A stretch of 64,000 nt of DNA from Margaritifera margaritifera (lineage: Eukaryota > Mollusca > Bivalvia > Unionida > Margaritiferidae). Shown here piece after piece: positions 33,430 to 46,489 of the stretch; within the stretch, counting starts at the first letter, position 1; every line of letters begins with the position of its first letter. The translations under genes and the position numbers were made by a program. A model generated the notes under the pieces. That model did no database searches and was not told the DNA's origin. It saw nothing but the letters and a program-made list of their open reading frames with translations. The stretch covers positions 310,001 to 374,000 of the forward strand of contig JAQPZY010001064.1 in assembly GCA_029931535.1 (NCBI GenBank), written 5' to 3'.

Positions 33430-33807
33430 TGCGTGAAACAAAAATTAAAACCAAATGAAATATTTTTGTCTTGTTTCAGGTATAATTTAATATAAATTTG
33501 AAGGTATGTGCTAAGAATGAACCAACAGGAAATTCTGTTGAAAGATGTCTTGCCTGCTTTGCCTGTATAATAAATAATCTAAAAACCAGGCATGGCCAGT
33601 TTAGCAAGAAATTTAGATCATTACAATCACAATTAACTTTTCATGGGTGTTACCATATGTGATAAATGTGAATGCACACATAAATTTGTATGACCATAGA
33701 TCTAACAGCATCTAGGAAACTGAGCAAAAAGTGACAGAGTGACTGGGGTACTTTGCTAAAGCAATTATAATCACTGTACATACATGCAAATATCTAACTA
33801 CAATATG
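33430..33807. other. Unassigned AT-rich DNA inside the LINE gap
   Basis: No recognisable gene or repeat; it separates the broken RT end of the LINE from dispersed repeat R3. Confidence 0.35.
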
Positions 33808-34315
33808 CGAGAGAGATAATGTTATAGCGTAAACTTTCACTCAGTAACACATTGAATGACCTCCACGAATGCATGTGACACAATAAATGACTCGCTTTAT
33901 CTATTGATCAAAAACTGGATAAAAACTGCTTGACGCCTTGGAGAACACATTACTGTGCATTAAAACGATTCCATCATATCACTGACAGCGGTAAGTTGAC
34001 CTTTATTATCATAGCAATTAACATAAAAGGATTTTGCAATCTACCTGCTATTCACATCTCTGACTACACATTGAGGCATCATATGGCCATATTACTGGCA
34101 GTCATGCTCTATTTTTAGATAGGGAAACCCTCAAATACATCTAAACTTGACCTAATCCAACGCGATTGTTGGATTTTTATAATGAATACAATCTTAATTT
34201 TAAATTTTACGATTTTTTGTCATTTTTAATCTGACAAAAAAGAAAAAACAAAATTCAAAGTAAAATGCATGAAAATGTATAAAATGGTGTGCCTTGAAGT
34301 GTTGGCCCTAATTTT
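33808..34315 (+). repeat. Dispersed repeat R3, copy 1
   Basis: Shares with 43345-43850, in order: GAGAGAGATAATGTTATAGC, CGTAAACTTTCA, CACATTGA(A)TGACC, TTTATC, AAACTGC, ACATTACTGT or TATATTACTATG, ATTAAAAC, CATCATATC, the GACCATATTAC-like phrase, GCAGTCA(T/A)GCTCTATTTTTAG and CAAAATT. About 500 bp. No coding potential; probably a non-autonomous DNA element. Confidence 0.65.
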
Positions 34316-34684
34316 ATCTACTAACATTAATAATAAAAATTTGCACAAATCTATTTTGAGCCAACCCTATAAAGTGACCTGTGTATTTGTGCAGACATTA
34401 AAATCCATGTCTGATTGACAAAGATCTGCATGGAACTGATAATATCAATCTGTTTGAAGCAAATTATTATTAGTTTCCTTTTAAAGCCACTCCCCCTACT
34501 CAGCATACACAAGAAGCCGAAAGTGGACGTGATGTCATCGATAAAAATACATTTTTTACATGTGCACAAAATGTAAATGACAGTTCAATATTGTGTACAG
34601 CATACTTGCCTGGTACACTATTCTGTTATTATGGTATTTACAGTATACCTTTCTTGATGACAACTTCATAGAATTTGAAATTTC

Positions 34685-35600
34685 TTTTGACAGCCTTCAC
34701 TGCGAATCTATCTGGAAACCCTCCGCTCATACGGAATCCCCCAGAAGATGGTGAATGTCAAACAATTACTTTACAGAACCTTTGATTGCAAGGTTATCTG
34801 CAACAACCACCACACAGTTTCAGCCTCACCACAGGTGTCAAGCAAGACTGACTTCTGACACCATTTCTTTTTATTGTTGCTATAGATTGGCTTATGAAAT
34901 AAACCTTTGCAGACAACAGAAGAGGAATCCAGTGGACCCTCACCTCATATTTAGAGGATCTGGACTATGCTGATGATGTCAGCCTGCTCTCAAGTCATCA
35001 GAAAGACATATAAGAAAAGACAGTCGGACTGACTGAGATGGCCCAAAAGCTTGGACTGGCAGTGAACAACAGCAAGAGAAAGTAGATGAAAATGAATCGG
35101 TAAACAAATAATAACCCCCATTGCCATAAACAACAATCCCACAGAAGTGAATGAGTTCACCTACCTGGGAAGCAACATGGCAACAAATGGAGACACAAAG
35201 AGAGAAGTCAATTCAACAATCAGCAAAGCCAACATGTCCTTCACAATGCAGTAGAATATCTGGAAATCAGAGCAAGTTGGAACATAAAAACAAAGCTAAG
35301 GATCTTCAACAGCAATGTGCTTAGTGTGCAATTATATGGCTCAGTGCTGGAAGCTTGCAACAAGAAACAACAAGAATAGTTCACAAACTAGAGACCTTCC
35401 AAAACAAGTGTACGTAGAGGACAAATGCAAAACTTGTTGTCCAAACAGTGCAAAGGAGATGTAGATGCCTTGGGCATGTGTGTCAAATGTCACCAGAAGC
35501 ACTACACAGAATAGCCTTATGCTGGACACCAGACGAAAAGCATAAAAGGGGTCAGCCCATAGAGACATGGCTAAGGACAGTTGCAAGGATTTAATGAATA
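34685..35600 (+). mobile_element. RTE-type LINE fragment, plus strand
   Basis: A 5'-truncated RTE copy inserted, in the opposite orientation, within the minus-strand LINE. Conceptual translation over several frames gives LRSYGIPQKMVN (34720-34755), the DYADD-equivalent EDLDYADDVSLL near 34960, LGLAVNNSK near 35055, NEFTYLGSNMATNGDTKREV (35147-35207), KLRIFNSNV near 35300 and, after a shift, RRCRCLGHVC and KHKRGQPIETWLRTV (35540-35585). These are RT motifs C to E and the C-terminal domain of RTE elements. Stops and frameshifts throughout. Confidence 0.8.
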
Positions 35601-35679
35601 AATGAATTTCTTCACGAAGTTGAGAGAAACAGTCCAATGCTCTTTAATTTCAAGAAAAAAAAACCAGCCTCAAAATACC

Positions 35680-37070
35680 TATATGTTAAAAAACAAAACA
35701 ATATAATAAGAAGAGTACGCTCTAGCGTCCTCTAATAATCTCACAGCTAACTGGATTTGATTCAGTGTGTGTCGGGTTTTAATCTCCAAGAAAGGCAATT
35801 CTCTTTTGTAATCGGCAGTAGAGAAAATCGAGCAAAATAATTATTAAGTAAGTTTGCTTTTTCAAAATTTGAATGAACTAGTCATGAATTATTAATATGA
35901 AAGGGAGGAATTGTTAATGAACCAATTCATCTTTTAGTAATAAATTTCATTAGATTCCAAAAATATATTGGATTAGATTAATTGCTTTAGGACAGATGAG
36001 TGCCCAAGTTTTCCAAGAAAAATTTGCATGCTTTATTCAAATTTATGACTTTGCTTCTGTGCTTTTTTAAATCTTGTTATATGATGTAGGCAGTTGGCTT
36101 TTATTTTCTCAGTCAGTCTCTTATTCTGATTTCTTATCTTGAATCTTAGTTGAACCATATTTTGTCCTTCGGGATAACCCAAGGAACAAACTATGGCTCA
36201 ACTCAGATTTTTCATTGTAACTAGTTGAGAAGGAATGTACTGTTGAGAAAACGAATTTATTCCATTATAAAACAATTTACACATTTCTTCCATGTCTTTA
36301 CATTAATTAAACGATTAATTCCATGTGTAATTACCAATTCATGTATTGAATAGTTCATCATGGCCTTTTTTTATTTTTTGTAGAGGTAGACTTTTTGCTT
36401 GAATGAGTGGATTTTGGGATCATCTGGTGTTTTTGCTGAAAAATGTGTCGCTATGATCACTAATATGTTCTTCAACTGGCAGTGTACCAGATTCATCTAT
36501 ATCAAAGCCTCCTGATACGATAATCGGATCAAGCAGGGTCGCTGTGTGCATTGGGAAATGGATTGGTTCATTAAATGTGCATAGGGAAGTGGATTGGTTC
36601 ATTGAATATGGTAATCAGAGTGCTTTGCTCTAGGAGACCATGCAGTTTATTGGCCTAAGAAGGATGCAATTTAGATCACCCATTATAATTATGTACAAAT
36701 TACTCGCAGTATCAATAATGGACAGGAGGTGTCCCAAAAATCAAAGTTGAGTTTGGCAACCTTTATACATCGCAGAATAAAATTAAATTGCTTCTGAAAA
36801 ATAGTTGTTACTAAATCATTTCACAGCCAATATATTTAAGATTTTGTCTTCTTTAGCAGTGTATCTTTTCGTTGACTAACATTGCCACACATTGACACCA
36901 CTCTCAAAATGGTTTCCATCCTTCCAAAATGTTCAGAAGCCCTCCCATTCTAGTATTTTGTCCAGGATAGTATCATCAAGGTGAGTTTCAGTAAAGCAAA
37001 TCATATCGAATTCATATAGTTGAGACGCAAGCTCATCAACGTTATTTCTCTTAGATGAAATATTGAGACT
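35680..37070 (-). pseudogene. LINE ORF2 endonuclease and linker remnant
   Basis: From 37070 the minus strand reads RNNVDELASQLYEFDMICFT, then ETHLDDTILDKILEWEGF, the early beta strands of an APE-type endonuclease (the E of TETH is catalytic). At about 36655 GDLN corresponds to the GDFN box, and ISDHSDTF near 36445 is the C-terminal SDH box. Beyond it a basic linker (RFKIRNQNKRLTEKIKA) and LLNNYFARF lead toward the RT. Several stops and frameshifts are present. Confidence 0.75.
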
Positions 37071-37080
37071 TCATTCGTTT

Positions 37081-37631
37081 CAAAAGTTTTACCAGGATTA
37101 AGATAAATGTCCTACTCGTTGATGAATTCTAGCATTGAAAAGAAGATTATAATCATTATTTGCTCAAGAATAAATGGATTGTTTTGCACGTGTAGAAGGC
37201 TTCGATAAAAACTTGCAATTAATGCAAGAATACACAAGAAGATTTGGATATGTATATGAAACGGTTTAAATTAAATATGGTAAGTCATTATTACAGAATG
37301 TGTTTTCAGGTGGAACAGTCCAGCACGCACTTTATACTAACTTAGTGTGTCACCTATTTGTTAGCAGGAAAGTGGCTACAGCAAAGACAGACAAGTGTGT
37401 GTTTCAGAGGTTATGCAGAAATTTTTTAAACAGTTTAGTATTATCCACACCAAACACAGGATGGAAAAAGAATATTGAAAGGAAAGGGAAAATGAAATGA
37501 AGTATAAATATATGTACAAAGCTCAATGGAAATGAATTGACTGGACATAGGTATCACTTTGCTTCATGTAGAAAAATATTTGTAAAAAGAGAAAAATAAT
37601 AAGTCATACATTGCTTAAATTAGTAACTGGG
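37081..37631. other. AT-rich spacer between the LINE and the LTR element
   Basis: Could hold the LINE 5' UTR or ORF1 remnant; no motif seen. A 66-codon frame at 37300-37500 has no support. Confidence 0.35.
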
Positions 37632-38079
37632 TGTCATATATATATATATAAATATATTGAATCAATAATATGTGTCCATGGTTGTAAAGTGTTCTTTAGT
37701 CAGGTTGTGGTAATTTTGTAAACAATATGTTTACACAGCATTTGAGTTCAAGGCCAGTTTTGTTAGCAGCTGGACTGTTAGTTCCATGTCTTGTGACAAA
37801 AGTCAAGTACAAAAATTAATTGTTCATAAAATTTACACGTATTGTGATGTGAATAGGTCATGTAGGCATGTGTATTTATATACTGATTGTGGTAAACAAA
37901 TTCATTCCTATTCTTGAATTTTATTCTAAAAGATCAGAATGTAAAGAATCTAATTTAGTTGTGTTAGTGAAATCAGATATAATTTGAGAGGAATTATTTA
38001 AAATATTCATTGGAAATACAAAAGTTCTCATAGATTTTAGACTTTTTGGGGATTTATGTGAATTCATTTAAAATATTCC
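37632..38079 (+). repeat. 5' LTR, 3'-truncated
   Basis: Aligns along its length with 39990-40430, sharing TTTGTTAGCAGCTGGACTGT, TTCCATGTCTTG, GTGACAAAAGTCA, AACAAATTCATTCCTATTCT, TTGAGAGGAATTATTT, ATTCATTGGAAATACAAAA and TTTTTGGGGATTTATGTGAA. A short (TA)n expansion follows the TGTCA start. Confidence 0.85.
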
Positions 38080-38082
38080 ATT

Positions 38083-39860
38083 GTCAATTTGGCATCAAAC
38101 TTAGCTTCCGGACGTGTGACTGCTGGGGCAGTGACTTCTTTACTCGTAGAAGGTGTTCATTTATTACTAGGCAATGACCTTGCTGATAATAAGGTCGTGG
38201 TTAATCCATTTGTAACTGACAAGTCTTGTTTGGATCAAAACGTTGATCCTATTGAGATTGAAATCCCTGATTTGTATCCTGCTTGTGCAGAAACAACTTT
38301 GTTACATAAATATGTTAATAGATTATTTTGACAGAGATAGCCGATTTAATTATTCAATTAATTTAGTTGAACCTGTCCCAAACAGTGAAGATGTAAACGA
38401 TGGAATACAATCTGACTGTAGTGATTCTGGTTTAACCAACCTTCAGAATTCAGAAATATTGAACAATCTGGACCAGAAACTTTCAGATCTACAACAACAG
38501 AAAATAAATGAACTAAAACAGCTATTACATGAGTATGAGCACTTGTTTCTTGATGTTCCTACACGAACAAATACAATCTATCATGAAGCTGACATTGTAA
38601 ATTCTACACCTGTTTAACAGCATCCTTACATGATGAATTCTCTCAAATAGGAATATTTGAAGAAAGAAATTCAGTATTTACTGGAGAATGATTTTATAGA
38701 ACCAGGCAAAAGTAATTGGAGTTCACCGTGTATTCTTGTGCCTAAACCTGATAATACATTCCGCATGTGTACTGACTATGGAAAAGTCTACAGTGTCACC
38801 AAAACGGATTCATTTCCAGTGCCAAGAATGGATGAATGCATTGATAGAATTGGAAATGCAAAATATGTCACAAATTTGACAGTTTAAAAGGATTCTGGCA
38901 AATTCCGCTCACAGAAAGAGCAAAAGAAATTTCAGCATTTGTAACTCTAAATGGGCTGTATCAATATAAAGTGAAGCCTTTTGGTATACAAAATTCTCCG
39001 GCAACATTCCAGCGTCTTATGAACATGATAACATCTGGTCTAGATAATTGTGACGCGAACATTGATGACGGTTATCGACAACGACACATGAGAAGATCAC
39101 TAGGAAACCATTCGGAAATTCTTCGATCGACTCAGTAATGCAAATCTGAATAATCTAAGCGAAAGTGAGTTTTGCCATGCTTGTGTCACATTGTTAGGAC
39201 ATATTGTGGGACAAGGTCAAGTTAAACCTGTAGAAGCTAAGGTCAAGGCTATCTCTGAATTCCCTGTGCCTGTTTGTAAAAAGCAACTGATGCTACTTTT
39301 AGGTATGACTGGATATTGTCGGAAATTTTGTTATAAGTTTTCCATAATTGCGAACCTTTGACAAATTTGTTGAGTAAGAAATCCAAGTTTCATTGCTCTG
39401 ACCAGTGCCAGGAAGCTTTTGACAAATTAAAGGCCATGCTTAAGAATGCACCATTTCTTTCAGCACCAAATTTCAGCCAATTATTTAAAATGACTGTTGA
39501 TGCAAGTGATGTAGAGGCTGGTGGAGTATTGATTCAAGAAGACAAAAATGGCGTGGATCATCGAGTGTGCTATTTTCCCCAAAAAATATAAACAAACACC
39601 TGAAAAATTATTACACAATTGTGAAGGAATATTTGGCTTTGATATTGGCTTTACAACATTTTGAAGTGTATGCTACCTCAGCTCTTTCTCCGGTTATTGT
39701 ATACAGTGATCACAATCCCATTACTTTCATCAACAAAATTAAAGATAAAAATCGGAGATTGTTGAGTTGGAGTTTAATACTTCAGGAATATAAAATTGAC
39801 ATTCGACACATCAGGGGAAAAGAGAATGTAATCGCAGATGCACTCTCCCGTGTATAGAAG
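38083..39860 (+). pseudogene. gypsy pol remnant: protease C-terminus, RT, RNase H
   Basis: GVHLLLGNDLADNKVVVNP near 38155-38210 is the C-terminal part of a retroviral-type aspartic protease. After a frame change, LKKEIQYLLENDFIEPGKS, WSSPCILVPKPDNTFRMCTD and NSPATFQRLMNMI follow in order as RT domains; the catalytic YIDD box reads NIDD near 39060, keeping both aspartates but losing the tyrosine. Then GHIVGQGQVKPVEAK, LLSKKSKFHCSDQCQEAFDK, VDASDVEAGGVLIQED (RNase H start), YSDHNPITFINKI and GKENVIADALSRV, ending at the stop at 39855-39857. In-frame stops at 38615 (Lys codon to TAA) and 38648 (Gln to TAG) and at least three frameshifts occur. No integrase follows. Confidence 0.85.
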
Positions 39861-39980
39861 TACTATATTACTTTATTTTGTGTAATTAAGATGAGCGTAA
39901 TTTACACCATTTTCCTATGTAATTTTGATTATGCATATTCAAAAGAAAGCTTTATTGATTAAATCTTTCTTTTTCTTTAT

Positions 39981-39989
39981 GAAGGGAGG
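39981..39989 (+). other. Polypurine tract
   Basis: GAAGGGAGG lies directly before the TGTTATG start of the 3' LTR; it would prime plus-strand synthesis. Confidence 0.75.
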
Positions 39990-40698
39990 TGTTATGTATA
40001 TTGAATTTATAATATGTATTCATGATTGTAAGTTGTTCTTAATTCAGATCGTGGTCATGTTGTAAACAACATGTTTACATAGCATTTTAGTTCAAAGCCA
40101 TTTTTGTTAGCAGCTGGACTGTTATTTCCATGTCTTGTTGTGACAAAAGTCAGGTACACAAAGTAATTTTCCATACAAATTACTCGTATTGTTATGTGAC
40201 ATAAGTCATGTAATCATTTGTATTATTATACAGATTTTGGCAAACAAATTCATTCCTATTCTAGAATTTTGATTCCTCAAGATTAGTCTGTAAGGAATCT
40301 ATTTTAGTTGTTTTGTTGAAATCAGATATAAGTTGAGAGGAATTATTTATTTAAAATATTCATTGGAAATACAAAAATGCTCATAGATTTTAAAACTTTT
40401 TGGGGATTTATGTGAATTCATTCAAACATTCCGGATTACATCATTGTGGTACATCATGACATTCAAGACTTGTGGTACATCAGGACATTCAAGACTATTG
40501 GAAAATCATTTGGAACATTATATATTTTTGGACTTGTGATTAGGACATTTAGGATTATTTGAAATTTAGCTCACAAATTGTAAGTGTCTTTTTAATTTTC
40601 ACTTTAATAGCCTAGAAATCATTTGCTTGTTGATTTTACTTACATTGTTGGTTTCACTTCCTTTCTGTTACATATTTTTAGGCCATAGAGTCGTAACA
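39990..40698 (+). repeat. 3' LTR, 709 bp
   Basis: Begins TGTTATG and ends TCGTAACA, giving the TG...CA ends of LTRs with a 5 bp inverted pair TGTTA/TAACA. Its last third contains a short internal repeat, GTGGTACATCA(T/G)GACATTCAAGACT (twice, near 40449 and 40472). Confidence 0.85.
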
Positions 40699-41242
40699 AT
40701 ATAAGAAAAATCAACATAATATGATGGATGAATTTTGACATATTTCTTACAAGTAAACGGAAAATACATGTATAAACTGTTTGAGATGTAGCAGAGAATC
40801 GGTATCATTATAAAGAAGGGAACAAAGATATATAAATTTTAGAATTTAATACTGTTTAATAATGAAGTAATGTATCTGTGTTTTACCAGACTACATCATA
40901 TGTGTAAGAGCTGTGATAACACTTATATGGTATAAAAACGTAATTTGCATAATATCTTTTAAGTTATATATAGTTAAAGTTTGGTAGTTAACTTGTTCTG
41001 TACAGCCTCAGCCACCGCAGAAAGACACGAGCGCAAGTCATCATCCCTCTTGTATTCTATGAAGGGGGAACTTAATCTCAGTAATTAGTAAATAAATGAC
41101 AAATGCTATGAACCCGAAGTTAAAGGAACATTACTCTTGTAAAAACATAACTTTCTGACCATAAAGTACATGTCAAACATATGGGTTTACATAGATAATC
41201 ATAGTCGTTTTTGAGTTCCATAAATAACGCACAGGAATAATT
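40699..41242. other. AT-rich DNA, no gene seen
   Basis: A minus-strand frame of 70 codons at 41120-41332 overlaps the left arm of the inverted repeat and has no support. Confidence 0.4.
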
Positions 41243-41472
41243 GTGATTTAAGTTTACTGCAAGCATTGACTGGAAATCATGGTATGGACTATAGTTTCCG
41301 CCACCCTCATCCCTGCATCTTGTACCGCTCAACCGATTTTAAAAACGAAAAACATCAAGGATATAAAAAAAAATGCACAGAACTTACTTATTTAGTTCAT
41401 GAGTAAGTTGTAAGTGGAAACTGTAGTCCATACCATGATTTCCAGTCAATGCTTGCAGCAAATGTAAATCAC
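41243..41472. repeat. Fold-back inverted repeat, 57 bp arms
   Basis: The left arm (41243-41299) and right arm (41416-41472) are inverted copies with about 53 of 57 bases matching; the shared core is GCAAGCATTGACTGGAAATC. The 116 bp loop shows no known motif. Such structure suits a fold-back or MITE-type element. Confidence 0.85.
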
Positions 41473-41744
41473 GATGATATTTTTACATACTTTATTAATG
41501 TATGAATGGATATCGTTACTGCAAATTAACGTGGAAAGTGAAGGAGTAGATATATACTCTCATCCTTTTGACCTTTAATTGAGTGCGTGACTGTAGTGCA
41601 TGCTATCTACATAACCAGAAACTGTTTCTAATGTCATTAATATTGTTTAATTCAGAAAATTGTTACTGTTAAACCACAATTCAGTTGCTTTACTCAACAT
41701 TGCTTAATTGCGCAATGTATGTACTGCCGATGCATTCAAGACCA

Positions 41745-42660
<916 letters not shown>

Positions 42661-43344
42661 TGTGGAGAACCAGAAACTGTCTGCTAAGGTACAAACCATT
42701 TATTTTGTCAAAGGGGGGCACCTTGGATTTTCTTTCAAACCAGAATTTTTTTCTATTACCTCAAGCTAATTAATTTTTTTCAACTAATATAATGGGCATA
42801 ATGACTTTTTTTGTCCACAAATAAGAGCGAAAATTATTTCAAGCTATTTGATGGCTGGAAATTTGTGGTTTATGAGGATCAAATATTCTAGCCCCCCCCC
42901 CCCCCCCACCCCACCGTCCTGAAAATTAAATGGACAGTCCCTGAAATTAATGCAACCAGGAGAAAAATTATCTGAACTCAATTTTAACATGCAAATTATT
43001 ATTATTTTTTTAAACTTTTATTTCAGTGTTAGCATAGTGAGCCATACTTTATTCTTTAAAAGCATGCTTCATTAACCCCTTTTAAATTTACTTCATTTAT
43101 TTTTAAAAGAAGTCAAGAGTTGCGACCTGTTCCAATTATTTCCTTTTATACTTTCGCGTCAATAAGCTGGAGGTATATGGGATTATTTTGTCCATCTATA
43201 TGTGTGGGGTCCATGCTGAAACTCCTATACAGCTTCACTTATTAACATCAGACTTGCACTATGGGTGGAACTTGGGATTGATTAGTATGTGTGTACCATA
43301 TTGATAAACAAATAGACGGCTCATCTTTTTATTCATTTATTTTA
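42661..43344. other. No gene seen
   Basis: AT-rich with a poly-C run at 42894-42908. Nothing coding. Confidence 0.4.
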
Positions 43345-43850
43345 CGAGGGAGAGAGAGAGAGATGTTATAACGTAAACTTTCAATCGGTATCACTTTGAG
43401 ATGACCCGAACTATCTCACTACACAACAAATTACTTGCTTTATCCACTGCTCTAAAACTGCGTCTAAAAACTGCGTTACTTCAAAGAGAATATATTACTA
43501 TGTATTAAAACTATGTCATCCTATCGACGACAACAGTACATAGTCTTTTATTATCTTTTATTATCACATAAACTAATGTGAAAGCATCAACATCCACTCT
43601 CACGCCGTTTGTGCCTTAGATTACCATTTTGATTTGTCACGTGACCATATTACGCGCAGTCAAGCTCTATTTTTAGCCGAGGAAAGCCCTACGTATGTCG
43701 AAGTTTGACTATCTTTAAACGCAATTTTCAGCCTTTTTATATTGAACACGAGCTTAATTTCAAAATCGTTCGACATTTCGAATTAAACAGAAAAAAGCAA
43801 AAGGAAAATTAAATTAGCGAAAATTAATGCTGAAGTGCTCCTTTAAATTG
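43345..43850 (+). repeat. Dispersed repeat R3, copy 2
   Basis: Second copy of the 33808-34315 repeat, same orientation. It begins GAGAGAGAGATGTTATAACG and ends near AAGTGCTCCTTTAAATTGC. Confidence 0.65.
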
Positions 43851-44589
43851 CTATTTAGTTACGTCATTTCTCACACGTCCTGACAGATGTTCACAGAGAA
43901 ATAAAATCGAAGCAAACTTTTTTGTTGAAAAAAGATACTAATTTGTATGAATAATAGCACAATCAATGTAGACATGCATGAGGTTAATGTTTACATTGCT
44001 CCATTGCTGCGCTATGTCGATTACAAGAATTTGTGGAAGCGAAATGCAAGCAAAGGTGTGGGGGAGTGGTACCTCAACAAATTACACTAAAGCGTATCAA
44101 ATTAAACCGAGTCATACTGGATACAGGAATAGCGGGAAAGAACAGACTGACAAACAGTATTGCTTTGGCTGCTTACTGTTAACTGTTCGTGTATCAAGTT
44201 CGAATTCGGTTACGTAATAAATGTTCATTATTTTCCAGTTTCCTGTTTATGATAATATTTTTTCATAGAAGTAAGGCTAATGTGTTGTATGTCACGAATG
44301 TCTAACGAATTACTCTCAGATGCATCTTAAAACATATAGCGTGTATAAATACTATGATGGCAGTCATGGCTTATCTCGTCTGAATAGCAATTAAGCCGTG
44401 TTTTTTCCATATTCGCTCTTCCATCCATCGACGTTTCCATCGGTCGAACGAGAAAACTGGAGAAAAGAAACATTGATTACCACCCCACCCCCTTTACTCA
44501 AAGAACATCAGTTGGTTACACATTCCTTATTTTCCTCCAAAAATGAATAAGTAACGAGTTACTCAGTTATTCATTCCCATGTCTATAAA
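43851..44589. other. No supportable gene
   Basis: A 79-codon frame at 43978-44217 has no splice or domain support. No shared repeat was noticed. Confidence 0.35.
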
Positions 44590-45300
44590 TGAAAAATGAG
44601 ATTTCAACTCTTTTCTGGGTATTCGTAGCTAGGAGTCGACTGAGACACCTAGAATAAGTTGAGACCGAAATTTGCCGAACACAGAAATAAAAGTGTCCTT
44701 GTGACTAGACTATATAAAGCAGGTTCAGAGAGGACCAATTCTACCAGGACGTTGGACTACGCTAATCCCTGCTTAAAGTCATTTGATTTAAACCCGCTTG
44801 CAAATGTTTGTAGCTAGGAATCTTCTAAAACAGTAGAAATAAAGTTTGGACGAAATTCGTCCAGCTGGTTCAGAGAAATAGGAGGCTCAATACATGGTAG
44901 TTATAAAAAGTATGTAAGGATACTACCTCTTATGTCGGCTATGGACTATAAGAACCCTATCTTAAAGTGTTTTTATTTGGATCCCACTTTGACGTTTGGT
45001 AGTTGAGGATCTGTTTGGACTCCCAGAAGAAAATTCCCTGCTTAAAGTACCTTGATGTAAGCCCCTTTTGTATATCTTGTAGTCAGGAATCTGCTGCTCA
45101 AACATTAGAAAAGTTTCGACGAAATTCATCCAGCGGCTTGCAAGAAATATGTAGCTTAATATGTAATAATTCTATAAAGCCTATAGGCAGATGTAAAGTA
45201 TTTCAAGATGTGGAAGATCAGAGCCCTAACTTAAAGTATTTTGATTCTGACCCCTTCTTTGACATTTGGCAGTTTTGGACCCCTAGAATAAGTTTTAACG
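44590..45300 (+). repeat. Diverged ~200 bp tandem repeat R4
   Basis: The order CTTAAAGT, TTTGAT, ACCC or GCCCC, TTTGTAG(C/T)(T/C)AGGAATCT, CAGTAGAAA, ACGAAATTC(G/A)TCCAGC, AGAAATA, GCTCAATA, TATAAA recurs about three times and again at 46490-46640. No recognised gene. Confidence 0.6.
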
Positions 45301-46489
45301 AAAATGAGTAGAATGAGTATAATACAAAGGAGCCAAATGTGGGAGGTTGATCCATCTAGAATTTATAGAAATAACCTATTATGTGAACAATTGGACCTTT
45401 TAGAACCAATGGTGTGCCTATTTTCCATAAAATCCTTTTCTGGACATTGGGTGTTAGTGGTCGACTTGGATCCCAATCGTGGGAATGGGAATGTCCTTAT
45501 GGGAAGGCTATTTAAGACCGATACAGAGAAATTCGATTCTATCAACATTTAGGAGTACGCCAACCCCATTAGAAGAGATGAAAACGGTTAAACGTATTTA
45601 ATAAATTTGCATTTTCTCTATCTGTAGCAAACTGGATGAGCCGAACAACCTGAGCGTGTCCTGTTCACATTATAGCAGTACCCAAAGGGTGAAGAAACAC
45701 ATTAAATCAACAATTGTGCAATCAAGTTTTGTTTGCATCTAAATGAAGTTTTAAACAAATTCAATACTATGCAACCATATGACAAATTAATGTGTGTAGT
45801 AGGTGCATTTGTCAGAAGGAAATGTTGTCTGAATCGGATGCTTAAAAGGAAAAAGCCATATTCTTCAGAAATGTATTTGTTAAATATGCGCCATATAATT
45901 GATTAATTACTTATTTATTTTACGTGCATGATACAATTAGCAATGAATGCATATAGGCTGGTTAATTATACAAAAGATTTATCCACCTGGGATCTTTCCA
46001 TTGATGCAATACACGGTATTACTACACTAATCTAGTTCCCTTTATATTTCCTTCATTTTTATACATTTTTGATGCAATCCAGTGTATTAGTTATAAGTTA
46101 TTATGCACCAAGATTTTCTTACTTATATTAGGCACCAACCTGGATACATCATATAAAAAATCAGCATAGATTATGCTGCATTTTCTCAAAATAGTTGCAT
46201 TTTAACATGTTGAATTAATTTACTGGAAATTTTAGTGCAAGTGGCCTTTCCAGAATCATCCAAATCACACCTGTTTACTTTGTCATTTTATGTATTTTAG
46301 GATGAACTCAAGAAATATTTTTCTTTTCTTTTCTGTTCAGACTCTAATATGCTTTATATTTAATTCAATTAACATTTTTCACTGGTTAACACATTGGAAA
46401 AATTATATCCAGTTATTAATGATTCTTTTAGGGCCTAAAGTATGATGCAATAACTGGTGATTGGCCCAATTAGTGTAGTGATGCCTTAA
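45301..46489. other. Mostly AT-rich DNA; one short unrecognised frame
   Basis: A frame of 82 codons at 45304-45552 (includes HWVLVVDLDPNRGNGN) starts inside the edge of repeat R4 and has no homology I recognise. The rest, 45600-46480, is featureless. Confidence 0.3.

Larger units (their letters stand above)
30050..37080 (-). mobile_element. CR1/Jockey-like LINE, minus strand, broken by later insertions
   Basis: Endonuclease at 37070-36400, linker to about 35680, reverse transcriptase start at 33425-32730 and RT end plus C-terminal region at 30985-30060 all read on the minus strand in the expected order. The gaps (30994-32693 and about 33430-35670) are filled by other elements, so this is most simply one LINE copy with nested insertions. 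Clade assignment rests on remembered similarity to mollusc ORF2 proteins of the CR1/Jockey type and is uncertain. Confidence 0.75.
37632..40698 (+). mobile_element. Ty3/gypsy LTR retrotransposon, internally deleted
   Basis: A long 5' LTR piece (37632-38079), protease-RT-RNase H remnants, a polypurine tract (39981-39989) and a full 3' LTR (39990-40698). The 3' LTR starts TGTTATG and ends GTAACA. The 5' LTR runs directly into protease coding sequence: its last ~270 bp, the primer-binding site and gag are deleted. No matching target duplication was found at 37627-37631 versus 40699-40703. The pol frame has several stops, so the copy is dead. Confidence 0.85.

Noticed and set aside
45304..45552. 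82-codon frame with HWVLVVDLDPNRGNG
   Set aside because: It starts at the edge of repeat R4, lacks splice signals and resembles no family I know.
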